DNA of 38,213 nt, taken from positions 1 to 38,213 of the IMG/VR virus record IMGVR_UViG_3300046535_001103; one strand, 5' to 3'. Origin of the DNA: a virus. Position 1 is the stretch's first letter; every line of letters starts with the position of its first letter. The position numbers and the translations under genes are program-made. Below, in pieces: positions 23,192-30,042 of the stretch. Under the pieces are notes generated by a model. It made no database searches. It worked only from the letters and a program-made list of their open reading frames with translations, and was not told where the DNA came from.

Positions 23192-24069
23192 GCAAGGCCC
23201 GAGACATCCAACCCGCGGCGCAGGCGGGCCCCCTCGACCTGGCGGCGACCCTCTACTCCTTGCGGCCCGAGATCAAAAAGGTTCTCACCGGCCCCAAGGT
23301 AATCGAGCGGTTCCTCCGGGTGGCGTTGACCGAGCTCCGGCTCAAGCCCGACCTCCAGCGCTGCACCGCGCAAAGCATCATGGCCAGCATCATGTCAGCG
23401 GCTCAACTCAACCTCGAAATCGGCGGGGCGCTCCGCCACGGCTACCTTGTCCCCTACAAGGGCGAGTGTTCTTTCCAGCCCAGCTATATCGGCCTCCTCG
23501 CCTTGGCGCGGCGCTCCAAGGTGTTCGCCGACATTGATGCGGTTCTTGTCAATGACGGCGACAAATTCCGATACGTGCGCAACCCGAAACCCGAGCTCTT
23601 TCATGAGCCCGCGCTCTGGAATCCGGGGCCCGAGCTCGGGGCCTACGTGTTCGCGGTCTTGAAGAATGGCGAATACAAATTCCTGGCGATGGCCAAGGCC
23701 GAAATCGAGCGCGTTCGGCAATCCTCCAATGCCCCGAATTCCCTCATGTGGACGAAGTATTGGGGCGAGGGCGCCAAGAAAACCGTCTTGAAGCGCTTCC
23801 TCAAGACGTGCGAACTCTCCCCCGAGCTCGCGACCGCAATCGAGCTCGATGACAAGGAATACCGGGACACCACGGCCACGGTTACCGTCGGCCACGTCCC
23901 CGAGGGCAAGGGCGCCAAGGGCCTGGCGGCCAGGCTCCGCGGGCAGCTCCCCCCGCCGGCCCCCGAGGAGGAGGGCCAGGCCCCGGCCTCGGCCTCGGCC
24001 GAGGAGGACCAGGGCGACGACTGGCCGGAATCTGACGACGGGGTGGCGAGCAACCCGAACGACGGTTGA
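23188..24069 (+). CDS. recT: RecT-family single-strand annealing protein
   Basis: The 293-residue annealase is TTG-started in a TTGA overlap, with GGGAGG just upstream. Family signatures are IERFLRVALTELR, QSIMASIMSAAQLNLE, HGYLVPYKGECSFQPSYIG and SLMWTKYWGEGAKKTVLKR. The C-terminus is acidic and Pro/Ala-rich. It coats single strands made by the YqaJ-type nuclease and anneals them, supporting phage recombination and concatemer formation. Confidence 0.93.
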   Translation: MSKARDIQPAAQAGPLDLAATLYSLRPEIKKVLTGPKVIERFLRVALTELRLKPDLQRCTAQSIMASIMSAAQLNLEIGGALRHGYLVPYKGECSFQPSYIGLLALARRSKVFADIDAVLVNDGDKFRYVRNPKPELFHEPALWNPGPELGAYVFAVLKNGEYKFLAMAKAEIERVRQSSNAPNSLMWTKYWGEGAKKTVLKRFLKTCELSPELATAIELDDKEYRDTTATVTVGHVPEGKGAKGLAARLRGQLPPPAPEEEGQAPASASAEEDQGDDWPESDDGVASNPNDG

Positions 24070-24078
24070 AAGGAACGA

Positions 24079-24291
24079 ATGATGAAGTGTGAACGATGCC
24101 CAGCGGTTTCCGTCGCCTATCAGCTTTTCGATTATTGCGCGGAGTGCGCGAAGAATCTTTGCTCCGGTTGCATGGCGGCGGGGTGTTGCGGCCACGCGCC
24201 AGCGGTCAGCGGAATGGCGATTGATTACGGGCGCAAGCCCCAAGATCCGGCATCCTCGGCCGGGCCGGCGCCCGACGATACTCTCGGTTGA
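24079..24291 (+). CDS. small cysteine-rich zinc-finger-like protein
   Basis: The 70-residue product carries CERCP, then CAECAKNLCSGCMAAGCCGH: at least eight cysteines plus a histidine in paired CxxC spacing, suggesting one or two zinc sites (a B-box- or RING-like layout). The tail is disordered. It lies between recT and the first pentanucleotide tract, and a strong GC hairpin follows the stop. Confidence 0.68.
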   Translation: MMKCERCPAVSVAYQLFDYCAECAKNLCSGCMAAGCCGHAPAVSGMAIDYGRKPQDPASSAGPAPDDTLG

Positions 24292-24296
24292 GAGAA

Positions 24297-24317
24297 GCCC
24301 CGCGCGGAACGCGGGGC
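24297..24317 (+). terminator. 8-bp GC hairpin, exact copy 1
   Basis: GCCCCGCG (24297-24304) pairs perfectly with CGCGGGGC (24310-24317) around the loop CGGAA. The identical 21-base element occurs at 25954-25974. It lies six bases after a stop codon and is directly followed by the pentanucleotide tract, so termination or mRNA end protection is plausible. Confidence 0.6.
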
Positions 24318-24519
24318 GAGGCATGGCAGGCAGGGCCAGGTATGGCATGGCGCGGCCGGACGTGGCAGGGCGCGGCAGGCAGGGCCCGGAGTGGCGTGAC
24401 AAGGCAAGGCAGGCATGGCGCCGCACGGCGGCGATTGGCAAGGCTCGGCCTGGCCTGGCCTGGCCTGGCGGGCATGGCGTCGCATGCCGAGGCATGGCGG
24501 CTCGCGGCAAGGCAGGCAA
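24318..24519 (+). repeat. degenerate pentanucleotide (NNGGC)n tract, copy 1
   Basis: About 200 bases consist mostly of five-base units of the NNGGC type, such as ATGGC, AAGGC, AGGCA phases and four tandem CTGGC units near 24450. Strand bias is strong: the top strand is G-rich and the bottom C-rich. The ORFs across it encode only Pro/Ala/Cys/His or Arg/Gly runs and are artefacts. It ends shortly before the ribosome binding site of the gene at 24547, so it should be part of that gene's leader. Confidence 0.8.
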
Positions 24520-24546
24520 GGATTCCTTTTACAAGGAGGTTTTCCG

Positions 24547-25224
24547 ATGGCAACCAGGCCACCCAAGGCAGCTCCGGCGACGATGGGCGACGCGACGGCG
24601 GCGAAGCCCGAGCCCATCGTTATCAAGGCGCTCAACATCGGCGTCATGACGTTCACGATCCGGGGCACTGCGCCCTATGTTGGGAACGCATTCAGCGAGA
24701 AGGCGCGGGCGACGATCATCGAGAAACAGGAGAAAGGCACGCAACGCAGTACGCGCACGAAGGAGCGCGAGGCTAAGGATTTTGAGGCGTGTTTTCGCGC
24801 AGCAACGCATACCTCGCAAAAGGGATGGCATGGCATCCCGGCCAACGCATTTCGCAAGGCAATGATCGCGGCTTGCCGAACATGCGATTTCTCAATGAAG
24901 CATGCAAAGCTTGCGATTTTCATTCAGGCCGATGGCTTGGATAAAACCGACCTCATGCCACTCGTAAGGATCACCAAGGGCACTCCTCGGCACGTAAAGC
25001 ATCACGTTCGGCTCAGTGAGACGACGACTGATATTCGCTCCCGTCCGATGTGGGATGAGGGGTGGGAGGCCGATGTTACCATTCGCTTTGATGCGGGGAT
25101 GTTCAAGCCATCGGATATCGCTAACCTCCTTCACCGCGCCGGATTCCAGGTTGGAGTCGGCGAGGGCCGGGCTGACTCCGAATCGGGCGGCGTCGGGTGG
25201 GGATTCTTCGAGATAGTGGCCTGA
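24547..25224 (+). CDS. recombination-cassette protein with RAMP-like glycine-rich C-terminus
   Basis: The 225-residue protein starts at the ATG at 24547, seven bases after AAGGAGG. The first 25 residues are a linker; the core begins IKALNIGVMTFTIRGTAPYV. Further on are GIPANAFRKAMIAACRTCDF, TKGTPRHVKHHVRL and WEADVTIRFDAGMFKPSDIA, and the end is GVGEGR...GGVGWGFFEI. The last segment resembles the glycine-rich loop that closes RAMP (Cas5/6/7-type) ferredoxin folds; this is a pattern-level inference. It lies downstream of exonuclease and RecT, alone between two pentanucleotide tracts. A single-strand-binding role is plausible. Confidence 0.78.
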   Translation: MATRPPKAAPATMGDATAAKPEPIVIKALNIGVMTFTIRGTAPYVGNAFSEKARATIIEKQEKGTQRSTRTKEREAKDFEACFRAATHTSQKGWHGIPANAFRKAMIAACRTCDFSMKHAKLAIFIQADGLDKTDLMPLVRITKGTPRHVKHHVRLSETTTDIRSRPMWDEGWEADVTIRFDAGMFKPSDIANLLHRAGFQVGVGEGRADSESGGVGWGFFEIVA

Positions 25225-25234
25225 TTCGCCCGCA

Positions 25235-25410
25235 AGACATGGCATGGCAGGCACGGCGGGGCCAGGCATGACAAGGCGGGTCCCGGCGAGGCAGGCGAGG
25301 CGAGGATGGGCTAGGCCGGGCGTGGAACGGCTAGGCCGGGCATGGCAGGCAAGGCGCGACACGGCATGGTGCGGCAAGACCTGGACCGGCGAGGCATAGC
25401 AGGCAAGGCG
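25235..25410 (+). repeat. degenerate pentanucleotide (NNGGC)n tract, copy 2
   Basis: A second tract of five-base-period GGC-rich units (ATGGC, AGGCA, GGCTA, GGCGA types), similar in style but not identical to the one before the preceding gene. It fills the gap from that gene to the ribosome binding site of the next gene. The two tracts bracket exactly one gene. Confidence 0.78.
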
Positions 25411-25434
25411 TCTATATCCCAAGGAGATCAAACA

Positions 25435-25932
25435 GTGTTATCTGATGAGATAAGTTCCGAACTTAATGCCTTATGCGAATCTCGCGGCGGCATTCTCATA
25501 GGGGCGAAGGAGGTTCTCGCTTTCGCCGAGGAGCAACCCCAATCGGCCATCGGCAAGCGACTATTCGCCAAGACCGATAAGGCGGCGGCTCGCGAATGGC
25601 GGCTTGGCGAAGCGCGGACCCTCATTCGCCTCTGGTATGAAAAGGAGCCGCAGACCGATCGGCGAATCAGGGCGGCAATCAGTGTGCCGAGCGACCGCAC
25701 GCTCGGGGCCTATCGGCGAACAACTCACGCGCTGGCCGATACCACAACCCGCGCGGAATTGGTGGAGGAGGCCCTCAAGAGAATCGGGGCGACCCGATCG
25801 GCCTACGGGTATCTCCCCGAGCTCGGGGGATTCTTCGACAAGCTCGACGCGCTGATTGCCGAGACTCGCGCGACACTGGCGGCGGCGCCTCGGCCAAGGG
25901 CGCCCAAAATGAGGAGGCCCAAGGCTTCCTGA
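25435..25932 (+). CDS. phage hypothetical protein after tract 2
   Basis: The 165-residue product is drawn from the GTG at 25435 because AAGGAG (25421-25426) is eight bases upstream; a TTG follows directly. The frame upstream reads through the repeat tract and is rejected. The helical, charged sequence (KEVLAFAEEQPQSAIGKRLF, WRLGEARTLIRLWYEKEPQ, TTRAELVEEALKRI) ends in a basic Pro-rich tail. It resembles phage early hypothetical proteins but I cannot name the family. The tail suggests nucleic acid contact. Confidence 0.65.
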   Translation: MLSDEISSELNALCESRGGILIGAKEVLAFAEEQPQSAIGKRLFAKTDKAAAREWRLGEARTLIRLWYEKEPQTDRRIRAAISVPSDRTLGAYRRTTHALADTTTRAELVEEALKRIGATRSAYGYLPELGGFFDKLDALIAETRATLAAAPRPRAPKMRRPKAS

Positions 25933-25953
25933 TTGATACTCTCGAACGGAGAG

Positions 25954-25974
25954 GCCCCGCGCGGAACGCGGGGC
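25954..25974 (+). terminator. 8-bp GC hairpin, exact copy 2
   Basis: Identical to the hairpin at 24297: GCCCCGCG and CGCGGGGC around CGGAA. It lies 21 bases after the stop of the preceding gene. Two exact copies flanking the repeat-associated gene pair suggest duplication of an end signal, or transfer of this piece as a unit. Confidence 0.62.
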
Positions 25975-26063
25975 GGGGCACGGGGCCATGAATAGGCTCT
26001 AAGCCAGGATGGAACGCGGCCACGAAGGCCGGGCGAAGGATTTGCCACGATCACCCTCGACTC

Positions 26064-26096
26064 GCCGGCCCCGAGCATGGAACGCATGGGGCCGGC
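26064..26096 (+). terminator. 9-bp hairpin upstream of the next gene
   Basis: GCCGGCCCC (26064-26072) pairs with GGGGCCGGC (26088-26096) around a 15-base loop and is followed by ATTT. It could be a terminator or a leader structure for the gene at 26127. Confidence 0.45.
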
Positions 26097-26126
26097 ATTT
26101 ACCATCGAACCAAGAAAGGAGGCCCG

Positions 26127-26573
26127 ATGGCCTCGGTTCTTCAAGATTGGGTGCAAGCCCTCGGGTTGCGGCATCAGGGCGTTTTGGTGGCGGCCGTGCG
26201 CGGATGCGATAGCGTACCGAAGGAAGATCCGTCCAAGGCATTCGTGCGATGCTATCGCGCGGTGGTCTTGAACTCCCATTGCGGCGACCCGGCCAGGGCG
26301 AAAAGCTTTATCCAGGCGGTTGACGATATCGAGCTCACGCGCCGATTCCTGGCGCTCCGCGGAAGCTTTGACCATTACCCGATCCATTACGTTATGCATC
26401 TCGTTCACGCGATGGAGATAGTTGGTTACAAGCACCCCGACATTCAAACCGGAATCACATGGACCGGCTTTTACGCCGAAATGTGTGAGAAGCTCCATCT
26501 TCAGACCGAAAGCCCCGCGCAGCTTGACGAGCGCCTCGGGGCCGATGAGGAAACCTTCGCATCGCGAATCTGA
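26127..26573 (+). CDS. conserved phage protein of unknown function
   Basis: The 148-residue product (WVQALGLRHQGVLVAAVRGCD, then KEDPSKAFVRCYRAVVLNSH, SFDHYPIHYVMHLVHAMEIVGYKHP) follows a pattern I recognise from phage early genes of many hosts, but I know no established role. His, Tyr and Cys residues are conserved-looking, so an enzyme or metal site is possible. A strong AAAGGAGG site precedes the ATG. It ends the recombination cassette. Confidence 0.75.
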   Translation: MASVLQDWVQALGLRHQGVLVAAVRGCDSVPKEDPSKAFVRCYRAVVLNSHCGDPARAKSFIQAVDDIELTRRFLALRGSFDHYPIHYVMHLVHAMEIVGYKHPDIQTGITWTGFYAEMCEKLHLQTESPAQLDERLGADEETFASRI

Positions 26574-26632
26574 TCACCTCCCGCGCATCACCTCTCGACT
26601 CACCCTCGACTGACACCTTTGAGTGACGGCTT

Positions 26633-26657
26633 GCCGGGTTTCACCGTGAGACCCGGC
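26633..26657 (+). terminator. GC hairpin in the intergenic region
   Basis: GCCGGGT (26633-26639) pairs with ACCCGGC (26651-26657). Inside, TCAC/GTGA adds four pairs after one mismatch. It lies 59 bases after a stop codon and before the next ribosome binding site. The downstream T content is low. Confidence 0.45.
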
Positions 26658-26689
26658 GACTCTTCCACGCATTCAAAGGAGTGAACTCC

Positions 26690-27040
26690 ATGTCAACCGA
26701 TGCAACCCCGGCCGAGGCCGAGGCAAGCCCAGCGCCCAAGCCGGCCAAGGCGAAGAAACCCAAAGCCCCCGCGATCGACTTCCGACTGGCGGCCGACCGG
26801 CTCGCGATTGCCGGGCAGACCGAGCGGCTCCGAATCCTGTTCATCCTCGCCGAGGGCGAACATTGCGGCGCCGACCTCATGAGTATTGCCGGCCTGGCGC
26901 AACCGGCCGTCAGTAGTCACCTCGCCATCCTCCGGCAAACCGGAATGGTCGAATCCGAGCGCCGAGGGCAAAAGGTTTTCAACCTGATTGCCCCCTACGG
27001 CCAGCGGATCGTTGATTTCGTGCGGGCCTCCCAACTGTGA
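26690..27040 (+). CDS. ArsR-like winged-helix regulator with basic N-terminal tail
   Basis: The 116-residue product starts at the ATG at 26690, eight bases after AAAGGAG. Residues 1-27 are a Pro/Ala/Lys-rich tail. The winged helix follows: AIAGQTERLRILFILAEGEH, DLMSIAGLAQPAVSSHLAILRQTGMV and SERRGQKVFNL as the wing. The recognition helix has QPAVSSHLAIL. A strong terminator-type hairpin follows, so it is a separate unit upstream of the replication genes and is a candidate for controlling them. Confidence 0.83.
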   Translation: MSTDATPAEAEASPAPKPAKAKKPKAPAIDFRLAADRLAIAGQTERLRILFILAEGEHCGADLMSIAGLAQPAVSSHLAILRQTGMVESERRGQKVFNLIAPYGQRIVDFVRASQL

Positions 27041-27057
27041 GCTCGGGCCAACCTGGA

Positions 27058-27083
27058 GGCCCTCGGGCGGATTCCCGAGGGCC
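27058..27083 (+). terminator. 10-bp hairpin terminator
   Basis: GGCCCTCGGG (27058-27067) pairs perfectly with CCCGAGGGCC (27074-27083) around a six-base loop; outer GGAG/CTCC pairs extend it with a bulge. It lies 17 bases after the regulator stop and just before a candidate promoter. Confidence 0.6.
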
Positions 27084-27110
27084 CTCCTTGGCTTTCCAGA
27101 TTCGTGCCGT

Positions 27111-27139
27111 TTGACGTGGTAAACTACCGTTATCAGGAT
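27111..27139 (+). promoter_or_regulatory. candidate promoter with a small inverted repeat
   Basis: TTGACG (27111-27116) is followed after 17 bases by CAGGAT (27134-27139), a moderate -10 match. The spacer contains GGTA-AAC-TACC, a symmetric element suited to repressor binding. It is AT-richer than its surroundings and lies between a terminator and the replication genes. Confidence 0.4.
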
Positions 27140-27182
27140 GGGGCGGTTGTGCTTATGTATTCAAAGATTAAGAGGTTTCACT

Positions 27183-27458
27183 ATGGCGGATGTGTCAAGC
27201 TATACCGCGGAATCGGTTGCGGCCTCCGAACCGGTTTGGATCTCGATTCCCCAGGCGGCCCGACTCCTCGGGGTGCGCAACGAAATCGTGTATTCGCTCG
27301 TCAAGCACGGGCGATTGACGGTCAAGAAAGTGCCAGGTTGCCACCAGCGGTTGAACCGGCGCGAAATCCTCGAACTCATCACCGCCAGCATCCAGCCCGC
27401 GGTTGCCCCCCTCGCACCGGGGCACTTTGCCGGCACCTCCCGCAAACCCTCGGCCTGA
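27183..27458 (+). CDS. small HTH protein (excisionase/MerR-like)
   Basis: The 91-residue product (WISIPQAARLLGVRNEIVYSL, then VKHGRLTVKKVPGCHQRLNRREILELI) has the layout of the DNA-binding domain of excisionases and MerR-like proteins. An AGAGG site precedes the ATG. It sits just before the replication initiator, so a replication or early regulatory role is more likely than excision. A second protein of this type lies next to the integrase. Confidence 0.75.
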   Translation: MADVSSYTAESVAASEPVWISIPQAARLLGVRNEIVYSLVKHGRLTVKKVPGCHQRLNRREILELITASIQPAVAPLAPGHFAGTSRKPSA

Positions 27459-27481
27459 TCCTCGCCGAGGAGGTTGCGGAC

Positions 27482-28408
27482 ATGCTCCCCTATCTGAAGC
27501 TATTCACCGAGGCGAGAACCGACATGAAATTGCGCACCCTTACGGCCGAGCAATTTCGTGTCTGGTTTCACCTTCTTTGCTACGCCTCCGAACAAGACGA
27601 GCGCGGGGTTATCGAGAAGCCCCTTCGCATCCTGGCGATAGAGGTTTCCGGCGGCGACACAGCGGCATTACAGGCAAGCCTTGATGCATTGTCCGACCTC
27701 GAAATCGTGTCGGTAACACCCTGTAACACCCCTGTAACAACATGTAACACCCCGGGGTTGTTACATGCGCAAAACGAGCGTTTTCGAGTGGCGTTTATCA
27801 ACTTCGAGAAACGACAAGGGCGCAAGCCGTCTTGGACACCCGAAAGAACGCGAGAACGTGTCGCAAAGTCAAGGGCCAACAAGCGTTCAAATGTAGGCCA
27901 TCAATCGCCAGCGAAAGCCGTAACACCCTGTAACACCCCTGTAACAACATGTAACACCCTAGATGGAGATGGAGAATTAGAATTAGGGAGACTTAATACC
28001 TCCCCCCTTGGTATCCCCCCCGGGGTAATTTTGACCGGACAACGGAACGGGGAAGACCTCGCCGACATCAACGCGGCCATCGCGCTCCTCGCCTCCGACC
28101 TGGCGACCGAACATCTCGGCCTTGAACTCGGCCGGCGGCATAACACCGGCGCCTATCGATCCCTCGAAGGATGGCGATTCCGTCGAGCGGCGAAGCGTAT
28201 CCAAGATCCCAGCATCTCGGCATCCCAGCGCCGGAGCTTTCCCTACTTCGTCGGCATCGCCAAAGGCTATTCCGAGGCCGAGCGAATCGAGAAGCCCCCC
28301 GCCAAGCGGGAAAGCCCGGCCCAGCGCCGGCAGCGTGAACTCCAAGAAGGTTTTACGGCAATGGCGGCCCGAGAGAAGGCCGAGCGGGAAAGGGGCGAAG
28401 CGTCATGA
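27482..28408 (+). CDS. replication initiator, replisome-organizer-like, carrying the origin
   Basis: The 308-residue product begins MLPYLKLFTEARTDMKLRTL. The winged-helix part TAEQFRVWFHLLCYASEQDERG through VAFINFEKRQGRKPS is typical of phage replisome organizers. The C-terminal part is basic and helical. Inside the gene, residues about 77-95 and 146-158 are encoded by TGTAACA repeat clusters, giving the odd peptides VTPCNTPVTTCNTP; these are origin iterons, as in lambda gene O. A GAGGAGG site precedes the ATG at 27482. The next gene overlaps the stop (ATGA). Confidence 0.88.
   Translation: MLPYLKLFTEARTDMKLRTLTAEQFRVWFHLLCYASEQDERGVIEKPLRILAIEVSGGDTAALQASLDALSDLEIVSVTPCNTPVTTCNTPGLLHAQNERFRVAFINFEKRQGRKPSWTPERTRERVAKSRANKRSNVGHQSPAKAVTPCNTPVTTCNTLDGDGELELGRLNTSPLGIPPGVILTGQRNGEDLADINAAIALLASDLATEHLGLELGRRHNTGAYRSLEGWRFRRAAKRIQDPSISASQRRSFPYFVGIAKGYSEAERIEKPPAKRESPAQRRQRELQEGFTAMAAREKAERERGEAS
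27712..27765 (+). repeat. origin iteron cluster 1
   Basis: (G/T)GTAACA copies start at 27712, 27722, 27733 and 27743, with steps of 10, 11 and 10 bases, about one helical turn. A fifth copy, TGTTACA at 27759-27765, is inverted. All lie inside the initiator gene. Confidence 0.88.
27919..27956 (+). repeat. origin iteron cluster 2
   Basis: (C/T)GTAACA copies start at 27919, 27929, 27940 and 27950, with the same 10, 11, 10 steps as cluster 1. The cluster repeats the order and intervening bases of cluster 1 almost exactly, implying duplication and selection on spacing. Confidence 0.88.
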
Positions 28409-28980
28409 GGACGGCCGAATGGTTCCCAGCGTGGGCGGGGCGGCACATTGATCGATTCCCCCGGGCCGACTGGCCGGAGGCCGGGGCGGAATTTTGGAAG
28501 ACCCTCCGGCACTTGCTCATTACCAAGGGCGTTACCGAGGAGATTGCGGACGAAGCGAGCCTCAACCTTTTCGAGAATCCGCCGGAACACCTCGGCCAGC
28601 ACCCGAAGGCCCTCCTCGGCGAAGCGCGGCGACTCTTCAAAGCCTCCAACTCGGCGCAGGCCCAAACCGACGACGCGGCCGAGGCCAGGCGGCAATCGGC
28701 CGGGTGCGAGGATTGCCGGGGCGATGGTCTGACCTACCGGTGGCGGCGGAAATCCGCCGGCCTCCTCGACCGCGACGGCAAGCCCCTGATTCCGTTCATA
28801 CTGTTCTATTGCACATGCGCTTATGGAAGGTTCGCCGAGCGGGCCCATCGGAACCGGGCGGCCGACGTTCGCAAACGGTTCCACGACCTCCAGGATTACC
28901 CGTGGCTTTGGGGGCAGGAGTACCGGCAACCCCCGACCGAGGCCGAGGCCCGGTCAATTCGAGTCGACCCGTTGTTCTGA
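28405..28980 (+). CDS. replication-region protein in the lambda P position
   Basis: The 191-residue product starts in an ATGA overlap with the initiator. It has a helical N-terminal half (WPEAGAEFWKTLRHLLITKG, HLGQHPKALLGEARRLFKA), then CEDCRGDGLTYRWRRK and YCTCAYGRF, which together supply four cysteines for a zinc site. No helicase Walker motif is seen. Its position directly after the initiator matches helicase loaders such as lambda P, but the family is not recognised, so the loader role is inference. Confidence 0.7.
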   Translation: MRTAEWFPAWAGRHIDRFPRADWPEAGAEFWKTLRHLLITKGVTEEIADEASLNLFENPPEHLGQHPKALLGEARRLFKASNSAQAQTDDAAEARRQSAGCEDCRGDGLTYRWRRKSAGLLDRDGKPLIPFILFYCTCAYGRFAERAHRNRAADVRKRFHDLQDYPWLWGQEYRQPPTEAEARSIRVDPLF

Positions 28981-29009
28981 TCCCCGATCCCCCGAGTGAA
29001 AGGCGAGTC

Positions 29010-29975
29010 ATGGCGCGACGCAAGAAAACCGACCCAACCGCGGCCCCCGAGGCCCCGGCCCCCGAGGCCCCGGCCCCCGAGCAAGCCCCCGCCGAGGGCC
29101 AGGCCCCCGAGGCGACCAATCCCCCGGCCGAGGCCCCCGAGGCAGCCCCGGCGGCGGCCGAGGCCCCCGCCAGCCCCGAGGCGGCCGTTGCCCCCGAGGG
29201 CCCGACTCTGGAGGCTCGAGTCAAGGCGCTCGAGACGGCCCTCGGCCAGGCCAACCAGCTCGTCACCCGGCAAGCGGCCGTCATCGTCCAGGCGGCCGAG
29301 AATGCCGAGGAGCTCAAGAAATCCCGTGAGAAAGTGGGCAAGCTCGAAGCGAGAATGAACGATGCCAAGGCGGCGGCGGCCTCGGCAAAGAAAGCCTACG
29401 AAACGGCGGTTGAGGAGCATTTCAGCCTTGAGGAGGAGCTCTCGACCGGCCAGGGCCGATTGCCCTTCCCTCCCCCCGAGGCCGAGGCCGAGCCCGAGCT
29501 CACCCCCCCAATCTCGACGGCTCCCCTGGCGGCGGCCATCGGGGCAATGCAGGCCCCCGCCGAGGGCGAGGAATGGCGGGGCGTCGAGCTCTCGACCCTC
29601 GACCCGATGCCGACAACCCTGGTTGCCGTTCTCGCCGAGGCGAATATCCGCACCGTCGGCGACATCGCGGATTTCACCAAGCCGAGCCCCACGGGTTTCT
29701 GCAAACGCCTCACCGACATTCCCGGCGTGGGCAAGGCCAAGGCCGAGAAGATTGAGGCGGCCCTCGACTGGTTTTGGAGCTCCCGGGCGGCGGCGGGCCA
29801 GGCCGAGGCCCTCTCCCCGGCCGAGGCCCCGGCCCCCGAGCTCCCCGCCGAGGAGGCCCCGGCCCCCGCCGAGGCGGAAAACTCCACCCAGGCCCCCGAG
29901 GCCGAGCCCGAGGCGGCCCCCGAGGCCCCCGGCGAGCAACCCGAGGAGGCCCCCGACCCCCAAGCGGCGGCCTAG
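29010..29975 (+). CDS. helix-hairpin-helix protein with coiled coil and acidic tails
   Basis: The 321-residue product starts at the ATG at 29010 behind GAAAGGCGAG. Residues 10-65 are Pro/Ala/Glu-rich. A coiled coil follows (TLEARVKALETALGQANQLV to KKAYETAVEEHFSLEEEL, about 67-145). A helix-hairpin-helix segment lies near 200-252: VAVLAEANIRTVGDIADF, then LTDIPGVGKAKAEKIEAAL. The tail is again Pro/Ala/Glu-rich. It probably binds DNA non-specifically through the HhH motif and proteins through its tails, beside the replication genes. No family name assigned. Confidence 0.72.
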   Translation: MARRKKTDPTAAPEAPAPEAPAPEQAPAEGQAPEATNPPAEAPEAAPAAAEAPASPEAAVAPEGPTLEARVKALETALGQANQLVTRQAAVIVQAAENAEELKKSREKVGKLEARMNDAKAAAASAKKAYETAVEEHFSLEEELSTGQGRLPFPPPEAEAEPELTPPISTAPLAAAIGAMQAPAEGEEWRGVELSTLDPMPTTLVAVLAEANIRTVGDIADFTKPSPTGFCKRLTDIPGVGKAKAEKIEAALDWFWSSRAAAGQAEALSPAEAPAPELPAEEAPAPAEAENSTQAPEAEPEAAPEAPGEQPEEAPDPQAAA

Positions 29976-29985
29976 CTTGCCCCCT

Positions 29986-30042
29986 GGCGAGCGCCCGGCC
30001 CCGGGGTGGATAGATTCCACGTCTGGCGACCGGGCGCTCGTC
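29986..30042 (+). ncRNA. structured intergenic element with nested hairpins
   Basis: A 13-pair outer stem (29986-29998 with 30030-30042; one G-T pair) encloses a perfect GTGGA-TAGAT-TCCAC hairpin (30006-30020). It lies 11 bases after the stop of the HhH gene and about 80 bases before the RusA gene. There is no T run after it. It may be a terminator variant, an mRNA processing signal or a small structured RNA. Confidence 0.45.

Larger units (their letters stand above)
27712..28000. other. probable phage replication origin (lambda-type, inside the initiator gene)
   Basis: Two iteron clusters are followed by an AT-rich tract (about 27961-28000, with GAATTAGAATTAGG and ACTTAATACC). Iterons plus an adjacent melting region within the initiator gene is the lambda ori arrangement. 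The initiator would bind the iterons of its own gene and open the AT-rich tract. The rest of the gene is GC-rich, which makes the tract stand out. Confidence 0.82.

Noticed and set aside
24225-24668. Leftward ORF rich in Pro, Cys, His and Ala across tract 1
   Set aside because: Its composition is a direct product of the GGC-rich pentamers; similar frames open on both strands and in tract 2.
24318-25410. CRISPR-like array
   Set aside because: Units are about five bases with free positions, there are no spacers of constant length and no cas1/cas2-type genes. The RAMP-like pattern of the enclosed gene alone does not make a CRISPR system.
27712-27956. CNTP peptide repeats as a protein-level repeat domain
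   Set aside because: Spacing and sequence are conserved at DNA level with helical phasing and an inverted copy in another reading context, which fits iterons better.
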